64,000 nt of DNA from Luteimonas chenhongjianii (GTDB taxonomy: Bacteria > Pseudomonadota > Gammaproteobacteria > Xanthomonadales > Xanthomonadaceae), in the NCBI RefSeq assembly GCF_002327105.1, contig NZ_CP023406.1:1922001-1986000 (forward strand). Reading direction: 5' to 3'. Position numbers and translations under genes: made by a program. Position 1 is the stretch's first letter; each line of letters opens with the position of its first letter. Shown piece by piece: positions 1-8,804 of the stretch. The notes below the pieces were generated by a model. That model saw nothing but the letters and a program-made list of their open reading frames with translations, made no database searches and had not been told where the DNA came from.

Positions 1-1385
1 GCGGCGGCGCCGATGACCGTTTCCTCCAGCCGCAGCACCAGCAGTCTGGGCGTGAAGATGCCGACCAGGCCGTAGGCCAGCGCGATCGCGACGTTGATGC
101 AGATATTCATCCCGGCATAGGAGATGCGTGCCAGGTAGACGACGCCGAACACCGACAGCGCCACCAGCAACACCGTCAGGTACAGGTCGCCGCCGAGCAG
201 TGTGGCGAGCCCGATGCCCACGACGATGCCCGCCAGGGTGCCCATCGCCCGGTTCAGGGCACGGACCGTGACCGCGCCTGTGTTCTGCGTGTTCATGAAG
301 ACCAGGAAGGCCGCCAGCACCGCCCAGAACCAGCGATCGGAGGAGATCAGGCGGCCGCCGACCATGGCGATCGCGCAGGCCAGGGTGGCCTGGATGGCGA
401 TGCGCAACTGCGGGTCCTCGAGCCACTGGCCGCGCTCGGGCCAGGGCGTGGCGCCGGCCGCGGCACCACCGGCCGGGCCCGCCCCGTCGGGAAAGGTGGC
501 CGGCAAGGTGGCAACGGCCGTTGCGAGCCCGGTTTCCGCCTCCTGCATGGTCTGCAACTGCCGCGCGACGGCTGCGTGGGCATCGGGACGGCGCGAGGCT
601 TGGCTCGATGCGCAGTAGAGCGCGCTCTCCAATGCCAGTTGGAGATCCAGCAGCCGCAGCGTCACAGCGCGGGTTGCCTCGGCGCCGGGCCCCTCCAGTT
701 GCATGGGCAGGTAGTCCAGGCACATGCGGATATCGCTGCGCAGCCGACGGGCAAGCCCCAAGGCCTCCTTCCAGTGCAGGTCGCGCTGGTCCGCCTGGAG
801 CGTTCCGAGCATGTGTCGCAACTGCCGGGAGATGTCGGTGGTCGCGGTCACCACCCGTCGGAATGCGCGCGGCGGCCGGGTCGGCATCAGGTAGCTCTGG
901 ACCAGGTGCGCGACCAGCCCGGACACGCCCAGCACCAGCGCGATCTGCGGCAGCTGCGCTTCCGGCGCTTTCAGGAACGAGCCGACCACCGCGCACATGA
1001 AGGCGAACATGCCCACCGCCTGCCAGCGGGGACCCAGGCGGCGTGCGCAGGTGGCAAGGAAGACGGTCACCAGCAGCAATGCGTCGATGCGCAGCAGGGA
1101 CGCTCCCGCAGCCGCAATGCCGGCGATTGCAGCGAATCCGCCCAGAGCGGCGTAGAACCGTGTAAGGGCACGGTCTGCGCGCGTCCGGTCCCTGACCTGG
1201 ATGGCGCTCTGGATGGCCGTGATCATGCCGAGTACATAAGACGGGGCATGCAGGGGAATCCAGTGATCCAGCGCCCACAGAACCAGGCACACCATCGCCA
1301 GGGTCAGCATCACGCGCAGGCCCATGCGGAATCCCACCCCGCCGGGATCCAGCGACATCAAGTACAGCCTGAGCGTGGCGGTCAT
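1..1385 (-). CDS. FUSC-family inner-membrane exporter, truncated by window edge
   Basis: The reading frame is open from an ATG at 1385 to the left edge, giving the first 461 codons of a protein that continues outside the window. The N-terminus carries hydrophobic helices (residues 15-60 include LRVMLTLAMVCLVLWAL), a soluble helical middle, and a second membrane block near the edge with GTLAGIVVGIGLATLLGGD and RLEETVIGA. That split layout and the final R-x-E/D-T-hydrophobic-G motif are typical of the FUSC/YccS/AaeB group, which are roughly 650-730 residues, so about two thirds is present. The family exports aromatic acids or other amphiphiles across the inner membrane; the substrate here is unknown. 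It is one of three FUSC genes in the window (others at 29412 and 32732). No obvious operon partner is visible upstream; the antiporter gene is 190 bases away on the same strand. Confidence 0.85.
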   Translation of the reverse strand, partial: MTATLRLYLMSLDPGGVGFRMGLRVMLTLAMVCLVLWALDHWIPLHAPSYVLGMITAIQSAIQVRDRTRADRALTRFYAALGGFAAIAGIAAAGASLLRIDALLLVTVFLATCARRLGPRWQAVGMFAFMCAVVGSFLKAPEAQLPQIALVLGVSGLVAHLVQSYLMPTRPPRAFRRVVTATTDISRQLRHMLGTLQADQRDLHWKEALGLARRLRSDIRMCLDYLPMQLEGPGAEATRAVTLRLLDLQLALESALYCASSQASRRPDAHAAVARQLQTMQEAETGLATAVATLPATFPDGAGPAGGAAAGATPWPERGQWLEDPQLRIAIQATLACAIAMVGGRLISSDRWFWAVLAAFLVFMNTQNTGAVTVRALNRAMGTLAGIVVGIGLATLLGGDLYLTVLLVALSVFGVVYLARISYAGMNICINVAIALAYGLVGIFTPRLLVLRLEETVIGAA

Positions 1386-1575
1386 CGGGTCGTCCTGCGG
1401 GCAAGGTCCGGAGGTGGGATGCGTGCATCGTGAGGGGATTGCGCCTGGTCCGTCGGCTCCCGACGTGGTCACGCAGCGCACGGGAAGTTGGCAGCACTGC
1501 GGGCCAGGGGACGGGCGTTGAACGGTGGAGTTGTCCCTGACGGCTGCCCACGTCGGCCCGCCGGGGACCCGGCGC

Positions 1576-3318
1576 TCAGCTGTCCGCGTCGGTCTCCTGG
1601 TCGGATGCTGCGGCCTCCGCTGAGACTGCGGCGGCTTCCCGCGCCATGGCCAGGCGCCTGGTCATGGCCACTTCGCTCAGGTCGAGCTCCGACACCAGCT
1701 TGCGCAGCGATTCGTCGTTGATGTGCTGCTTCTGGCGCTCGGCATACAGCGCGTCGCGTTCCACCCGCAGAGCCCGCAACCGCAGTTCCATCTCCACCAC
1801 GTAACGCTCGTGCCGCCGTCGCGTGACCTCGGGCGATTCGGCCTGCGCCTCGACGGTGTCCATGGCCTCGGGCAGCAGCATGTCGATCCGGCGCCGGTAC
1901 TCCTGGGTCAGCAGGCCGGCCGACTCCTGGTACTCGGCCAGCCAGTGCGGATCGGCCGACTGCACCTGGTCCTTGTCCAGCACCATGCTGGCGATCGCGG
2001 CCTTGAACGCGGCCACCCGCGCATTGCGTTCCTCGGTGACCACGCTCGGTACGCCCTGGTGCGGCAGCCGCCGGAGCAGCAGCGGCAGGCCGATGCTGCC
2101 GACCACCAGGGTGAAGAGGATGGTGCCGGTGGCCAGGAAGATCACCAGATTGCGGGCCGGAAACGGTTGGCCGTCATTGAGCATCAGCGGCAGCGACAGT
2201 GCGGCCGCCAGGGTCACCGCGCCGCGGATACCGGCCAGGGTCGACACCACGGTCAGCAGCCGCGACGGCCGCTCGGTCATCTTGCCCTCCAGGTGCGCAC
2301 GCAACAGGCTGCCCTGCACGCCGAGGGTGAGCCAGATCCAGCGCAGCAGCAACAGCGCGATCGAGATGCATGCCGCGTACACGATCGGCAGCCACCAGTG
2401 CGGGCCCGCCTCCTCCAGGGTCACGCCGATGACGGTCGGCAGCTGCAGGCCCAGCAGCAGGAAGATGGCGCCGTTGAAGGCTGCCTCGATGATGGTCCAG
2501 GTGCCCTGCGACTGCATGCGTTCGGCAACGAAGTTGCTGCGGTTGAGTTCGGTGAAATTGGTGGTGACGCCGGCCGCCACCGCGGCCAGGATCCCGGAGA
2601 CGCCGATGCGCTCACCGACGATGTAGGCCAGGAACGGCAGCAGCCACAGCAGCAGCACCATCTGCGTTGCGGCCAGGTCACCCAGGCGCCGCGTGACCCG
2701 GTCGCGGGCCACCGAAAACCCCCAGCCGAGCAGGGCGCCGATGCCCAGGCCACCGATCGCGATCCACATGAAGTCGCGGGCGACCTCGGTCCAGGAGAAC
2801 GCACCGGTCAGCGCCGCGGCGACCGCGAACTTCAGCGCCACCAGGCCCGACGCATCGTTGAGCATCGACTCGCCTTCGAGCACATGCAGGGTGTGCGACG
2901 GCATGCCGAGGTTGCGGGTGATCGCGCTGACCGCCACCGCATCGGTCGGCGACACCACCGCGGCCAGGGCGAAGGCCACCGACAGCGGGATGCTCGGGAT
3001 CAGCCAGTTCACGACATAGCCCAGACCGATCACCGTGAACAGCACCAGCCCCAGCGACAGCAGCAGGATCGGCTTGTACAGCGCGAAGAACTCGCGCTTG
3101 GGGATGCGGCGGCCGTCGGAGAACAGCAGCGGCGGGATGAACAGCAGCAGGAACAGCTCGGGATCGAAGGCGATGTGCAGGCCGCGCTGCGGCAGCGACA
3201 CCGCCGCGCCCAGCGCGATCTGGATCAGCGGCAGCGGGATGCCGCGCATGTAGCGCGCGACGATGCCGGTGATCGCGCCGAGCATCAGCACCACAAGCAC
3301 GGTCTCGACGGTATGCAT
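1576..3318 (-). CDS. Na+/H+ antiporter, CPA1 (NhaP/YjcE) family
   Basis: A 580-residue protein with about 12 hydrophobic segments over the first 400 residues and a hydrophilic, helix-rich tail of some 160 residues. The CPA1 signature stretches are present: SPTDAVAVSAI near residue 125 and GESMLNDASGLV near residue 148, which hold the acidic residues of the ion-binding site. The family exchanges monovalent cations for protons across the inner membrane for pH and salt homeostasis. The ATG at 3318 is preceded by GGAGG with suitable spacing, supporting this start. The C-terminal tail contains a predicted coiled region (LRALRVERDALYAERQ) that in related proteins is a cytosolic regulatory part. Cation preference (Na+ or K+) cannot be read from sequence. 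It appears to be transcribed alone. Confidence 0.93.
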   Translation of the reverse strand: MHTVETVLVVLMLGAITGIVARYMRGIPLPLIQIALGAAVSLPQRGLHIAFDPELFLLLFIPPLLFSDGRRIPKREFFALYKPILLLSLGLVLFTVIGLGYVVNWLIPSIPLSVAFALAAVVSPTDAVAVSAITRNLGMPSHTLHVLEGESMLNDASGLVALKFAVAAALTGAFSWTEVARDFMWIAIGGLGIGALLGWGFSVARDRVTRRLGDLAATQMVLLLWLLPFLAYIVGERIGVSGILAAVAAGVTTNFTELNRSNFVAERMQSQGTWTIIEAAFNGAIFLLLGLQLPTVIGVTLEEAGPHWWLPIVYAACISIALLLLRWIWLTLGVQGSLLRAHLEGKMTERPSRLLTVVSTLAGIRGAVTLAAALSLPLMLNDGQPFPARNLVIFLATGTILFTLVVGSIGLPLLLRRLPHQGVPSVVTEERNARVAAFKAAIASMVLDKDQVQSADPHWLAEYQESAGLLTQEYRRRIDMLLPEAMDTVEAQAESPEVTRRRHERYVVEMELRLRALRVERDALYAERQKQHINDESLRKLVSELDLSEVAMTRRLAMAREAAAVSAEAAASDQETDADS

Positions 3319-3485
3319 ACGCGGCCTCCGAGCAGCGGGCGTGTCGATCTTGCGCCTCCTGCGGTGCGGGGTCGTGAACGCGGGAAACGACTCAGGATCG
3401 GCGGCAAGCCCGCCGCCACCACACGCGTCGTTCGGCGCGTCGCTCCTGCATCCGGGACGCCTCCATTTTCACTGAGGCCTAGCAA

Positions 3486-4265
3486 TTGCAGATCGCACCG
3501 ACTCTGCTTGCTGCAGCTATTGCGGTCGTCCTCGTCGCCTGTGATGGCAAGAGAGATGACAAGACTGTCGACCACTGCCCACCGGCTCGTCCGCTGCCAG
3601 CAGCACCGCGCCTGCCCAGTACCGTGCTCGCGGCTACCGCCGACAGCGGTTCCACGGCCGCTCAGGCCACGGCGGGTGACATCACCATCACGGCCGATGG
3701 CGCACTCCCAGGGTTCGATCACAAGGCGCTGGAGAAAGTGGCGGACATCGAGCGCCACGAGATCAGGGCGGCCCGGCATGCGCTCGACAGGAAAAACATG
3801 AAGCCCGAGGTGCGCAGTTACGCAGAGACCCTGCTGGCCGACAGCACCGCAACCTGGCCGAGACGGAGCGGTTGCTGGGCACCTCCAGCAAGGATGGTGG
3901 AAAAGACCACGCTTCCACGTCCCCAGCGTCCACGTCGACAACGGCGTCGACCATCAGCGGACGACGTCCACCACGACTGCCCGCAGCGCTGCCAGCAGCG
4001 CTGACAGCAAGGCCGACGATGACGAGCATCGGCGCACCCGTGACGGCTGGAAGCGGACTTCCGCAAACTCGACGTAATGACCGACGATCTGTATGCCGAG
4101 GCCTTGGGTGGATCACACCATCCACGGCGAGGAGGAAGCATTGAAGCGACGGGATCGCGATATTCCGAAGGGGACTGGCTCGGCAGTGAAGTCCAAGCTG
4201 AGCAGACCCGCACGATGATCGCCAATCATCGGGAAATGGCGCGTGCGCTGAAGGCCAAGCACGGC
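3486..4265 (+). pseudogene. decayed DUF4142 lipoprotein gene (paralog of 30722-31525)
   Basis: Begins at a TTG with QIAPTLLAAA and a lipobox-like VVLVAC, closely matching NIAPTLLAAA and VLSAC of the intact copy at 30722. The match continues in one frame through EKVADIERHEIRAARHAL and MKPEVRSYAETLLAD. At about 3845-3853 a base is lost: the next homologous stretch (AETERLLGTSS) is in another frame. A further shift falls before DFRKLDVMTDDLYAEA (about 4050-4100), another before WVDHTIHGEEEALKRRDRDIPK (about 4105-4175), and another before EVQAEQTRTMIANHREMARALKA (about 4190-4255). At least four indels and in-frame stops rule out a working product. The original start codon has also become TTG. Neighbouring genes on both sides are intact, so sequencing error is unlikely. 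Read as a dispersed duplicate that has lost function. Confidence 0.88.
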
Positions 4266-4445
4266 CGATCCGGCAACCGGCGCCAACGTTTGTTTTGCAG
4301 GGGAATAGAGGTGGCCGCCGTGGCGCCCTGCCGCGGGGCCTGCAAGAACTCGGGCTCCCCGTGAACCCGATACATGACGCTGCCGACCCCAGGCCGCTGC
4401 CGCGGCCAGCTGGGTGACCGCGGACGCGCCCGCCGCCACGGCACG

Positions 4446-5801
4446 TTATCTGTCCGCCGCTGCCTGCAGGTAGCCGGCCAGCGCCTGGAAGGCGGGGATG
4501 GAGGTCGGGTCGATCAGCGTGTTCTGTGCCTTGGGGAACGAGGCGAACCGCACGATCACCACCTGCGCGTTGAAGTCGACGTAGATCGTCTGGCCGTGCA
4601 CGCCGCGCGCGGCGATCACGTCGTGCTCGCCCGGATAGACCCACCACAGGCTGGTATAGCTGCCGCCCACCAGCGCCGGATACGCGTTGCCGAACCTGGC
4701 CGGATCGCCGCCGCCGCGGATATGGCGCACCACCTCGGCCGGGAACAGGCGCCTGCCGTTGATCACGCCCTCCTGCAGCATCAGCAGGCCAAGGCGGCCC
4801 ATGTCGCGCAGGCCGGCGCTGAGCCCGCCTCCCGCATACGGCGTGCCGATCGCATCCACCGTCATGTAGGCGTCCTGCTCGGCGCCCATCGGCCGCCACA
4901 GCTGCTCCGAGGCCAGCTCGCTGACCGACTTGCCGGACACGCGCGAGACGATCCAGCCGACCATGTCGGCATCGACGGTCTTGTAGTGGAAGGCTGCCCC
5001 ATTCGCGCCTTCCGGCTGCACCTGCGCGAGGTACTCGAAATAGCCGTTGGGACCGGCGTAGTCCTCTCCCTTCGGCAGCGGGCTGGCCGCCGCGGCGTAC
5101 TGCCAGATGTCCGCGTCCGGATCGGCGTAGTCCTCGGAGTAGCGCACGCCGGTGGTCATGTCCATCACCTGGCGAACGGTCGCGTCCGCGTAGGCGCTGC
5201 GCGCCACTTCCGGCACGATGTCCACCACCTTCGCGTTCTCGTCGAGCCTGCCTTCGGCCACCAGGATCTGCGCCAGCAGGCCGGTCAGGGACTTGGTCAT
5301 GGACATCGCGGCGTGCTTGCCGTCGTCGCCCAGGCAGCCGAAGTAGCGCTCGTAGACCACGCGGTCACGATGGAATACCAGGATGCCGTCGGTGTAGTTC
5401 GCCGCCAGCGATTGTTCCCACGTCATCGGCGGACGACCGTCGAGCGGGGTGAAGCTCAGCGCGTCAATCTCGCGCCCCAGCCGCTCCAGCTCCCGGTCGC
5501 CCACGTAGCGCAGTGGCACCGGGTCGCCGAGCCCGCGGCTGATCCCGATGGTCGGCAGCAGCTGGCGGATGTGGCACACCGACCAGCGCAGCCTGGGAAA
5601 ACTGAAGTACACCGAGTCGGGCTGGGTGATGCGCTTGTCCGGCGGCGGCGGGAAGCCCTGCATCCAGCCCATCACGCGAGGATCGGACTGCGCGGCGGTG
5701 AGCGGCGCCGGTTCCGGCGGGGCGGGCTCCTGCGCCGCCACGCCCGTCGCGGCGGCGATGCCGACCAACAGGACCCACGTTCTAGTAATTGACGACGACA
5801 T
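4446..5801 (-). CDS. NylB-like serine hydrolase, beta-lactamase/PBP fold
   Basis: 451 residues with an N-terminal export signal (hydrophobic run about residues 9-23, ending near AAQ). The catalytic S-x-x-K is SMTK at residues 167-170. Downstream, RYSEDYADP aligns with the tyrosine region of 6-aminohexanoate-dimer hydrolase (NylB), and VHGQTIYVDF near the C-terminus aligns with its IHGQ-type motif. The family cleaves amide, ester or peptide bonds by an acyl-serine mechanism; the natural substrate here is unknown. The start lies inside the end of the porin gene (20-base overlap with the CDS ending at 5782), so the two are very probably co-transcribed and translationally coupled. The protein would act in the periplasm on something the porin admits. 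A decayed second copy of this gene lies just upstream of the porin. Confidence 0.9.
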   Translation of the reverse strand: MSSSITRTWVLLVGIAAATGVAAQEPAPPEPAPLTAAQSDPRVMGWMQGFPPPPDKRITQPDSVYFSFPRLRWSVCHIRQLLPTIGISRGLGDPVPLRYVGDRELERLGREIDALSFTPLDGRPPMTWEQSLAANYTDGILVFHRDRVVYERYFGCLGDDGKHAAMSMTKSLTGLLAQILVAEGRLDENAKVVDIVPEVARSAYADATVRQVMDMTTGVRYSEDYADPDADIWQYAAAASPLPKGEDYAGPNGYFEYLAQVQPEGANGAAFHYKTVDADMVGWIVSRVSGKSVSELASEQLWRPMGAEQDAYMTVDAIGTPYAGGGLSAGLRDMGRLGLLMLQEGVINGRRLFPAEVVRHIRGGGDPARFGNAYPALVGGSYTSLWWVYPGEHDVIAARGVHGQTIYVDFNAQVVIVRFASFPKAQNTLIDPTSIPAFQALAGYLQAAADR

Positions 5802-7227
5802 TGACGAATGCTCCGAGCCAGACGGGCGTGCTGCCCGGGGCCACGCGCCTGATCCCGCTGCCGGGGAACGATGCGCTCAGGCCGGTGGTGAGGAACGTCA
5901 CCGGGTTGATGACGCGGCTGTACTGCACGAACACGTCGTCCGCCAGGTGCGGGCGCACCACGCCGGAGATCAGGTTGGCGGCGCTGCCGGAACCGACCAC
6001 GCGCGTGGCCTGGCCGAACTGCAGCGGGCTGCCAAGCTGGTTGGCCTCCAGCCGCGCGATGCGCAGGCTGAACGTGTCGCGCTGGGTCGGGCTGATCCCG
6101 ACCGCCAGCTCGGTGCTGCGCACGTTGGAGTTGATGAACACCATCGAGGACTTCGAACCGGACGACCAGGTGCTGGGGTCGCCGTCGTAATAGAGCGGAT
6201 CGAACCGCTCCAGCGCCCGCGTCCGCGGGTCGTCGCCGGAAAAGGTCTTGTAGGTCAGCGACACCCACGGGGTCCAGCGCTTATCCATGAACACATAGCC
6301 GACCTGGGCGCGACCGCCCCATGCGCGCAGGTCGACCCTGCGGTTGCGCTCGATGGCGATGTCGGCCGCGCCGAACCAGTTGCGCAGCGGGCCCTCACGC
6401 AGGGTGGCGCGCAGGTACAGGTTGAGCGCGCGGGTCCCGTGCCGCCCCTCCGGGAGGATGGTCGGCGGGCCGAGGCCGTCCGGAGCGGCCTGCACGTAGG
6501 GCGAGCGCGACTCCAGCACGTGGACGAAGGTGGCACCGGCGTAGTTGCCATCGCCGCTGTCCCAGCGCAGGTCCAGGCCCGCGAGCCGGTTGTGGCCGTC
6601 GTTGGACGGCAGCTCGTTGGGCGCGAGGCGGAACGCCGTCAGCTCACTGTCGCCGAGCCGCGCGCGCGCGATGGCCGCATGCCGCCAGGCCTTGCGCGGG
6701 CCGAACTTGAGCGCACCGCGTTCGAAGCCGCTGGAGCCGCCATTGGAGATCAGCATGCCGCTGCCAAGCTCCAGCGCGCGGCCGCCGAGGGAGATGTCCC
6801 AGCGCGGGAGATCGCCCGCCTCGCGCAGGCCGAGGTAGGCATCGTCGAGGGTGGTCGCGCCGGTGTTGGTGGCGTCGAACGCATCGGTGCCACGGGTGAA
6901 TGAGGCCACCGCCGACAGCTTGCCGTACACGTCGAGGTTGCCGGTGCGGTGGGTGAAGCTCACCCCGGGCGTGGCATAGCCTTCCAGCCAGGTCGTATCC
7001 GGATCGAAGCCGGCCTGGGGGTTGGTGGTGTTGGAGAGGTTCCAGAACAGGTTGCGTTCGGACACCAGGTTCAGGCCGAACTGCGCATGCCAGCGCACCG
7101 TGGTGGCGTCGGAGGTCCAGAGGGTCGTGCGATCCTGCGCCTGCGCGCCGCTGGCGCAGGCGACGCCGGCGCAGACCAGCGCGCCTGTGCGCAGCGCTAC
7201 CCGGAGGTATCGGCCCAGCCTGCCCAT
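5782..7227 (-). CDS. outer-membrane porin, alginate-export-like beta barrel
   Basis: 481 residues starting with an ATG at 7227, followed by a basic N-terminus and a signal peptide ending near SGAQAQ (about residues 1-30). The rest alternates short amphipathic strands rich in aromatic girdle residues (RTTLWTSDATTVRWHAQFGL, SLRIARLEANQLG, WLGAFVNVVVNY) and ends in an aromatic residue, as outer-membrane barrels do. The pattern matches the alginate-export-domain porins, which let anionic or other solutes through the outer membrane; the true solute is unknown. The open frame continues upstream of 7227, but that part is the reading of a broken hydrolase gene, so the signal-peptide ATG is preferred. 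The gene overlaps the downstream serine hydrolase by 20 bases, pointing to a porin/hydrolase operon. Confidence 0.82.
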   Translation of the reverse strand: MGRLGRYLRVALRTGALVCAGVACASGAQAQDRTTLWTSDATTVRWHAQFGLNLVSERNLFWNLSNTTNPQAGFDPDTTWLEGYATPGVSFTHRTGNLDVYGKLSAVASFTRGTDAFDATNTGATTLDDAYLGLREAGDLPRWDISLGGRALELGSGMLISNGGSSGFERGALKFGPRKAWRHAAIARARLGDSELTAFRLAPNELPSNDGHNRLAGLDLRWDSGDGNYAGATFVHVLESRSPYVQAAPDGLGPPTILPEGRHGTRALNLYLRATLREGPLRNWFGAADIAIERNRRVDLRAWGGRAQVGYVFMDKRWTPWVSLTYKTFSGDDPRTRALERFDPLYYDGDPSTWSSGSKSSMVFINSNVRSTELAVGISPTQRDTFSLRIARLEANQLGSPLQFGQATRVVGSGSAANLISGVVRPHLADDVFVQYSRVINPVTFLTTGLSASFPGSGIRRVAPGSTPVWLGAFVNVVVNY

Positions 7228-7344
7228 GCCCGGTGGTCCGTTGGCACCGCCGAATAGGCGGTAGCGGGCAGCGTACGCTTGGGGCGTACGGCGGTCGTGA
7301 AGCCTCCTGCCTGAGCGTTCCACCCGGGGCGCAGGCGCGTTCAC

Positions 7345-7990
7345 GTGGCCCAGCGGCGTCGGTTGCCGCCTTCGGGAACGTGGCAGGCGCGCGGGCACCA
7401 CGCACGCGGTGAAGTCCAGGTAGATCGTCTGGCCATGCACCCCGCGCGCGGGGATGTCCTCGTGCCCGCCCGGATACACCCACCACAGGCTGGTGTAGCT
7501 GCCGCCGATCATCGTCGGGTAGGCGGTGCCGAACTGGCCCTGTCGCCGTCGCCGCGGATATGGCGCACCACCTTCGGCGGAAACAGCTGGCGGCCGTTGC
7601 TCCTGCCCTCGGTGAGCATCAGCAGGCCCAGCCGTCCAAGGTCGCGCAGTCCGGCGCTGAGGCCATCGCCAGGCGTAGGGCGTGCCGATGGCGTCCACCA
7701 GCATGTAGCCCGCCTGCTCGGTGCCCATCGGCCGCCGCAGCCGTTCCGAGGGCAGCTTCGCGACCGACATGCCCGAGGCGAGCGACCGCCCAGCCGGCCA
7801 TGTCGGCGTTGACCGTGCGGTAGTGGAAGGCCTCACCGTGGTGGCCCTCCGGCCGCACCTGGGGGCGGTACTCGAAGTAGCGGTCGGACCGGTGGAGCCG
7901 GCGGGCTTCGGCAGTGCTGGCGGCCGCCGAATATTTCCAGACACCGGGATCGATGTAGTCCTCGGAGTAGTGCAGGCCGGAGAAGCCCGG
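7345..7990 (-). pseudogene. decayed NylB-like serine hydrolase (second copy)
   Basis: The minus strand encodes, across several frames, the C-terminal half of a protein nearly the same as the intact hydrolase at 4446. In order: HYSEDYIDPGVWKYSAAAS, PEGHHGEAFHYRTVNADMAGW (frame 1), then EQAGYMLVDAIGTPYA and GGSYTSLWWVYPGGHEDIPA with ARGVHGQTIYLDF (frame 2), then ATFPKAATDAAG (frame 3). At least three frameshifts separate these blocks. The N-terminal half, including the S-x-x-K nucleophile motif, is not found upstream. The remnant lies directly upstream of the porin gene and on the same strand, so an earlier arrangement hydrolase-porin-hydrolase is likely, with one copy lost. Ends are approximate because similarity fades. 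Confidence 0.88.
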
Positions 7991-8175
7991 TCGGTTCACT
8001 TCCCCGAAGCGGTTGTATGTAACTGACGAGTAGGTCGGGTTGCCCGCTCGGTCTGGCTCACCCCCGCCGGTGCTTAGACCGGCGAAGGTCGGAGGCGATG
8101 GCACGCCAGGGGCGCACCTCCGTTGCTGCTGCGTGAGCCGATCATCGGCACCGCCGGGGCGAGCAGGGGCCACGC

Positions 8176-8709
8176 TCAGCGCGGAATCAGTACCTGGTCG
8201 ATGACGTGGATCACGCCATTGCTGGCCATCACGTCGGGCGTGACGACGTTGGCCTCGTCGACGGTCACTTTGCCGTCCTGGGCGTCGATGTCGACGCTGG
8301 CGCCATTGACGGTGGTCGCGGAATCCATGGTGACCACCTCCGCCGCCGGCACCTGCCCCGGTACGACGTGGTAAGTCAGCAGCGCGACAAGCTGCTCCTT
8401 GTTTTCGGGCTTGAGCAGATTGGCGACGGTGCCCGGCGGCAATGCGGCGAAGGCGGCGTCGGTGGGCGCAAACACGGTGAACGGGCCCGGCCCCTTGAGG
8501 GTATCGACCAGATCGGCGGCGGTGAGGGCGGCGGCCAGGGTCTTGAACTGGCCCGCGGCGATGGCGGTGTCCACGATATCGGCAGACGCGCGCTTCGCTG
8601 GCGCGGCGGTGCCCGACGACGGCGGAGACGCGAAGGCGAGCGGGGCGGCCAGGCCGAGCGCGAGGGCGATCGTCAGCGAGCGGAGGGTGGAGGCGGTGGG
8701 GTGATTCAT
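8176..8709 (-). CDS. secreted fasciclin-domain protein
   Basis: 177 residues from the ATG at 8709, which is preceded by AAGGGAG seven bases upstream; a nine-residue longer frame lacks such a site. Residues 1-27 form a signal peptide ([17 protein letters not shown]). The rest is one fasciclin (FAS1) domain with its H1 block [14 protein letters not shown] and its H2 block near the end, [13 protein letters not shown], plus the YH motif in [12 protein letters not shown]1 proteins are extracytoplasmic and usually mediate adhesion or matrix contacts; in many bacteria they are controlled by ECF sigma factors. The gene is divergent from a MerR/cobalamin-domain regulator only 95 bases away, and an ECF sigma gene lies 1.2 kb further on. 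Control by one of these is inference. Confidence 0.92.
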   Translation of the reverse strand: MNHPTASTLRSLTIALALGLAAPLAFASPPSSGTAAPAKRASADIVDTAIAAGQFKTLAAALTAADLVDTLKGPGPFTVFAPTDAAFAALPPGTVANLLKPENKEQLVALLTYHVVPGQVPAAEVVTMDSATTVNGASVDIDAQDGKVTVDEANVVTPDVMASNGVIHVIDQVLIPR

Positions 8710-8746
8710 CGGGAAACTCCCTTGTGGATGTCCCACCAGCTTCCAT

Positions 8747-8796
8747 TTGCCGCGGTTAATCGGATGTCCAATACAATGGTGTACGGACCATGTACA
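8747..8796 (+). promoter_or_regulatory. candidate promoter and TGTAC inverted repeat before MerR/B12 gene
   Basis: TGTAC at 8780-8784 and GTACA at 8792-8796 form an inverted repeat with a seven-base spacer, and a further TACA lies at 8772-8775, so TAC-type half sites recur every 10-11 bases. TACAAT (8772-8777) also resembles a -10 box, with TTGCCG (8747-8752) as a possible -35 box 19 bases away. TGTACA-like sites spaced near 11 bases are the kind of operator described for CarH/LitR regulators. The site overlaps the promoter of the regulator itself and lies between it and the divergent fasciclin gene, fitting autoregulation. Assignment is by resemblance only. Confidence 0.45.
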
Positions 8797-8804
8797 TTCG
8801 ACCG

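Noticed and set aside
1723..3801. A 692-codon plus-strand frame opposite the antiporter gene
   Set aside because: Its translation is Gln/Arg/His-rich low complexity and mirrors the codon bias of the clear antiporter on the other strand.
5782..7944. A single 720-codon minus-strand frame that looks like a hydrolase-porin fusion
   Set aside because: The first 239 codons are the frameshifted hydrolase remnant read through by chance; a signal-peptide ATG at 7227 starts the real porin.
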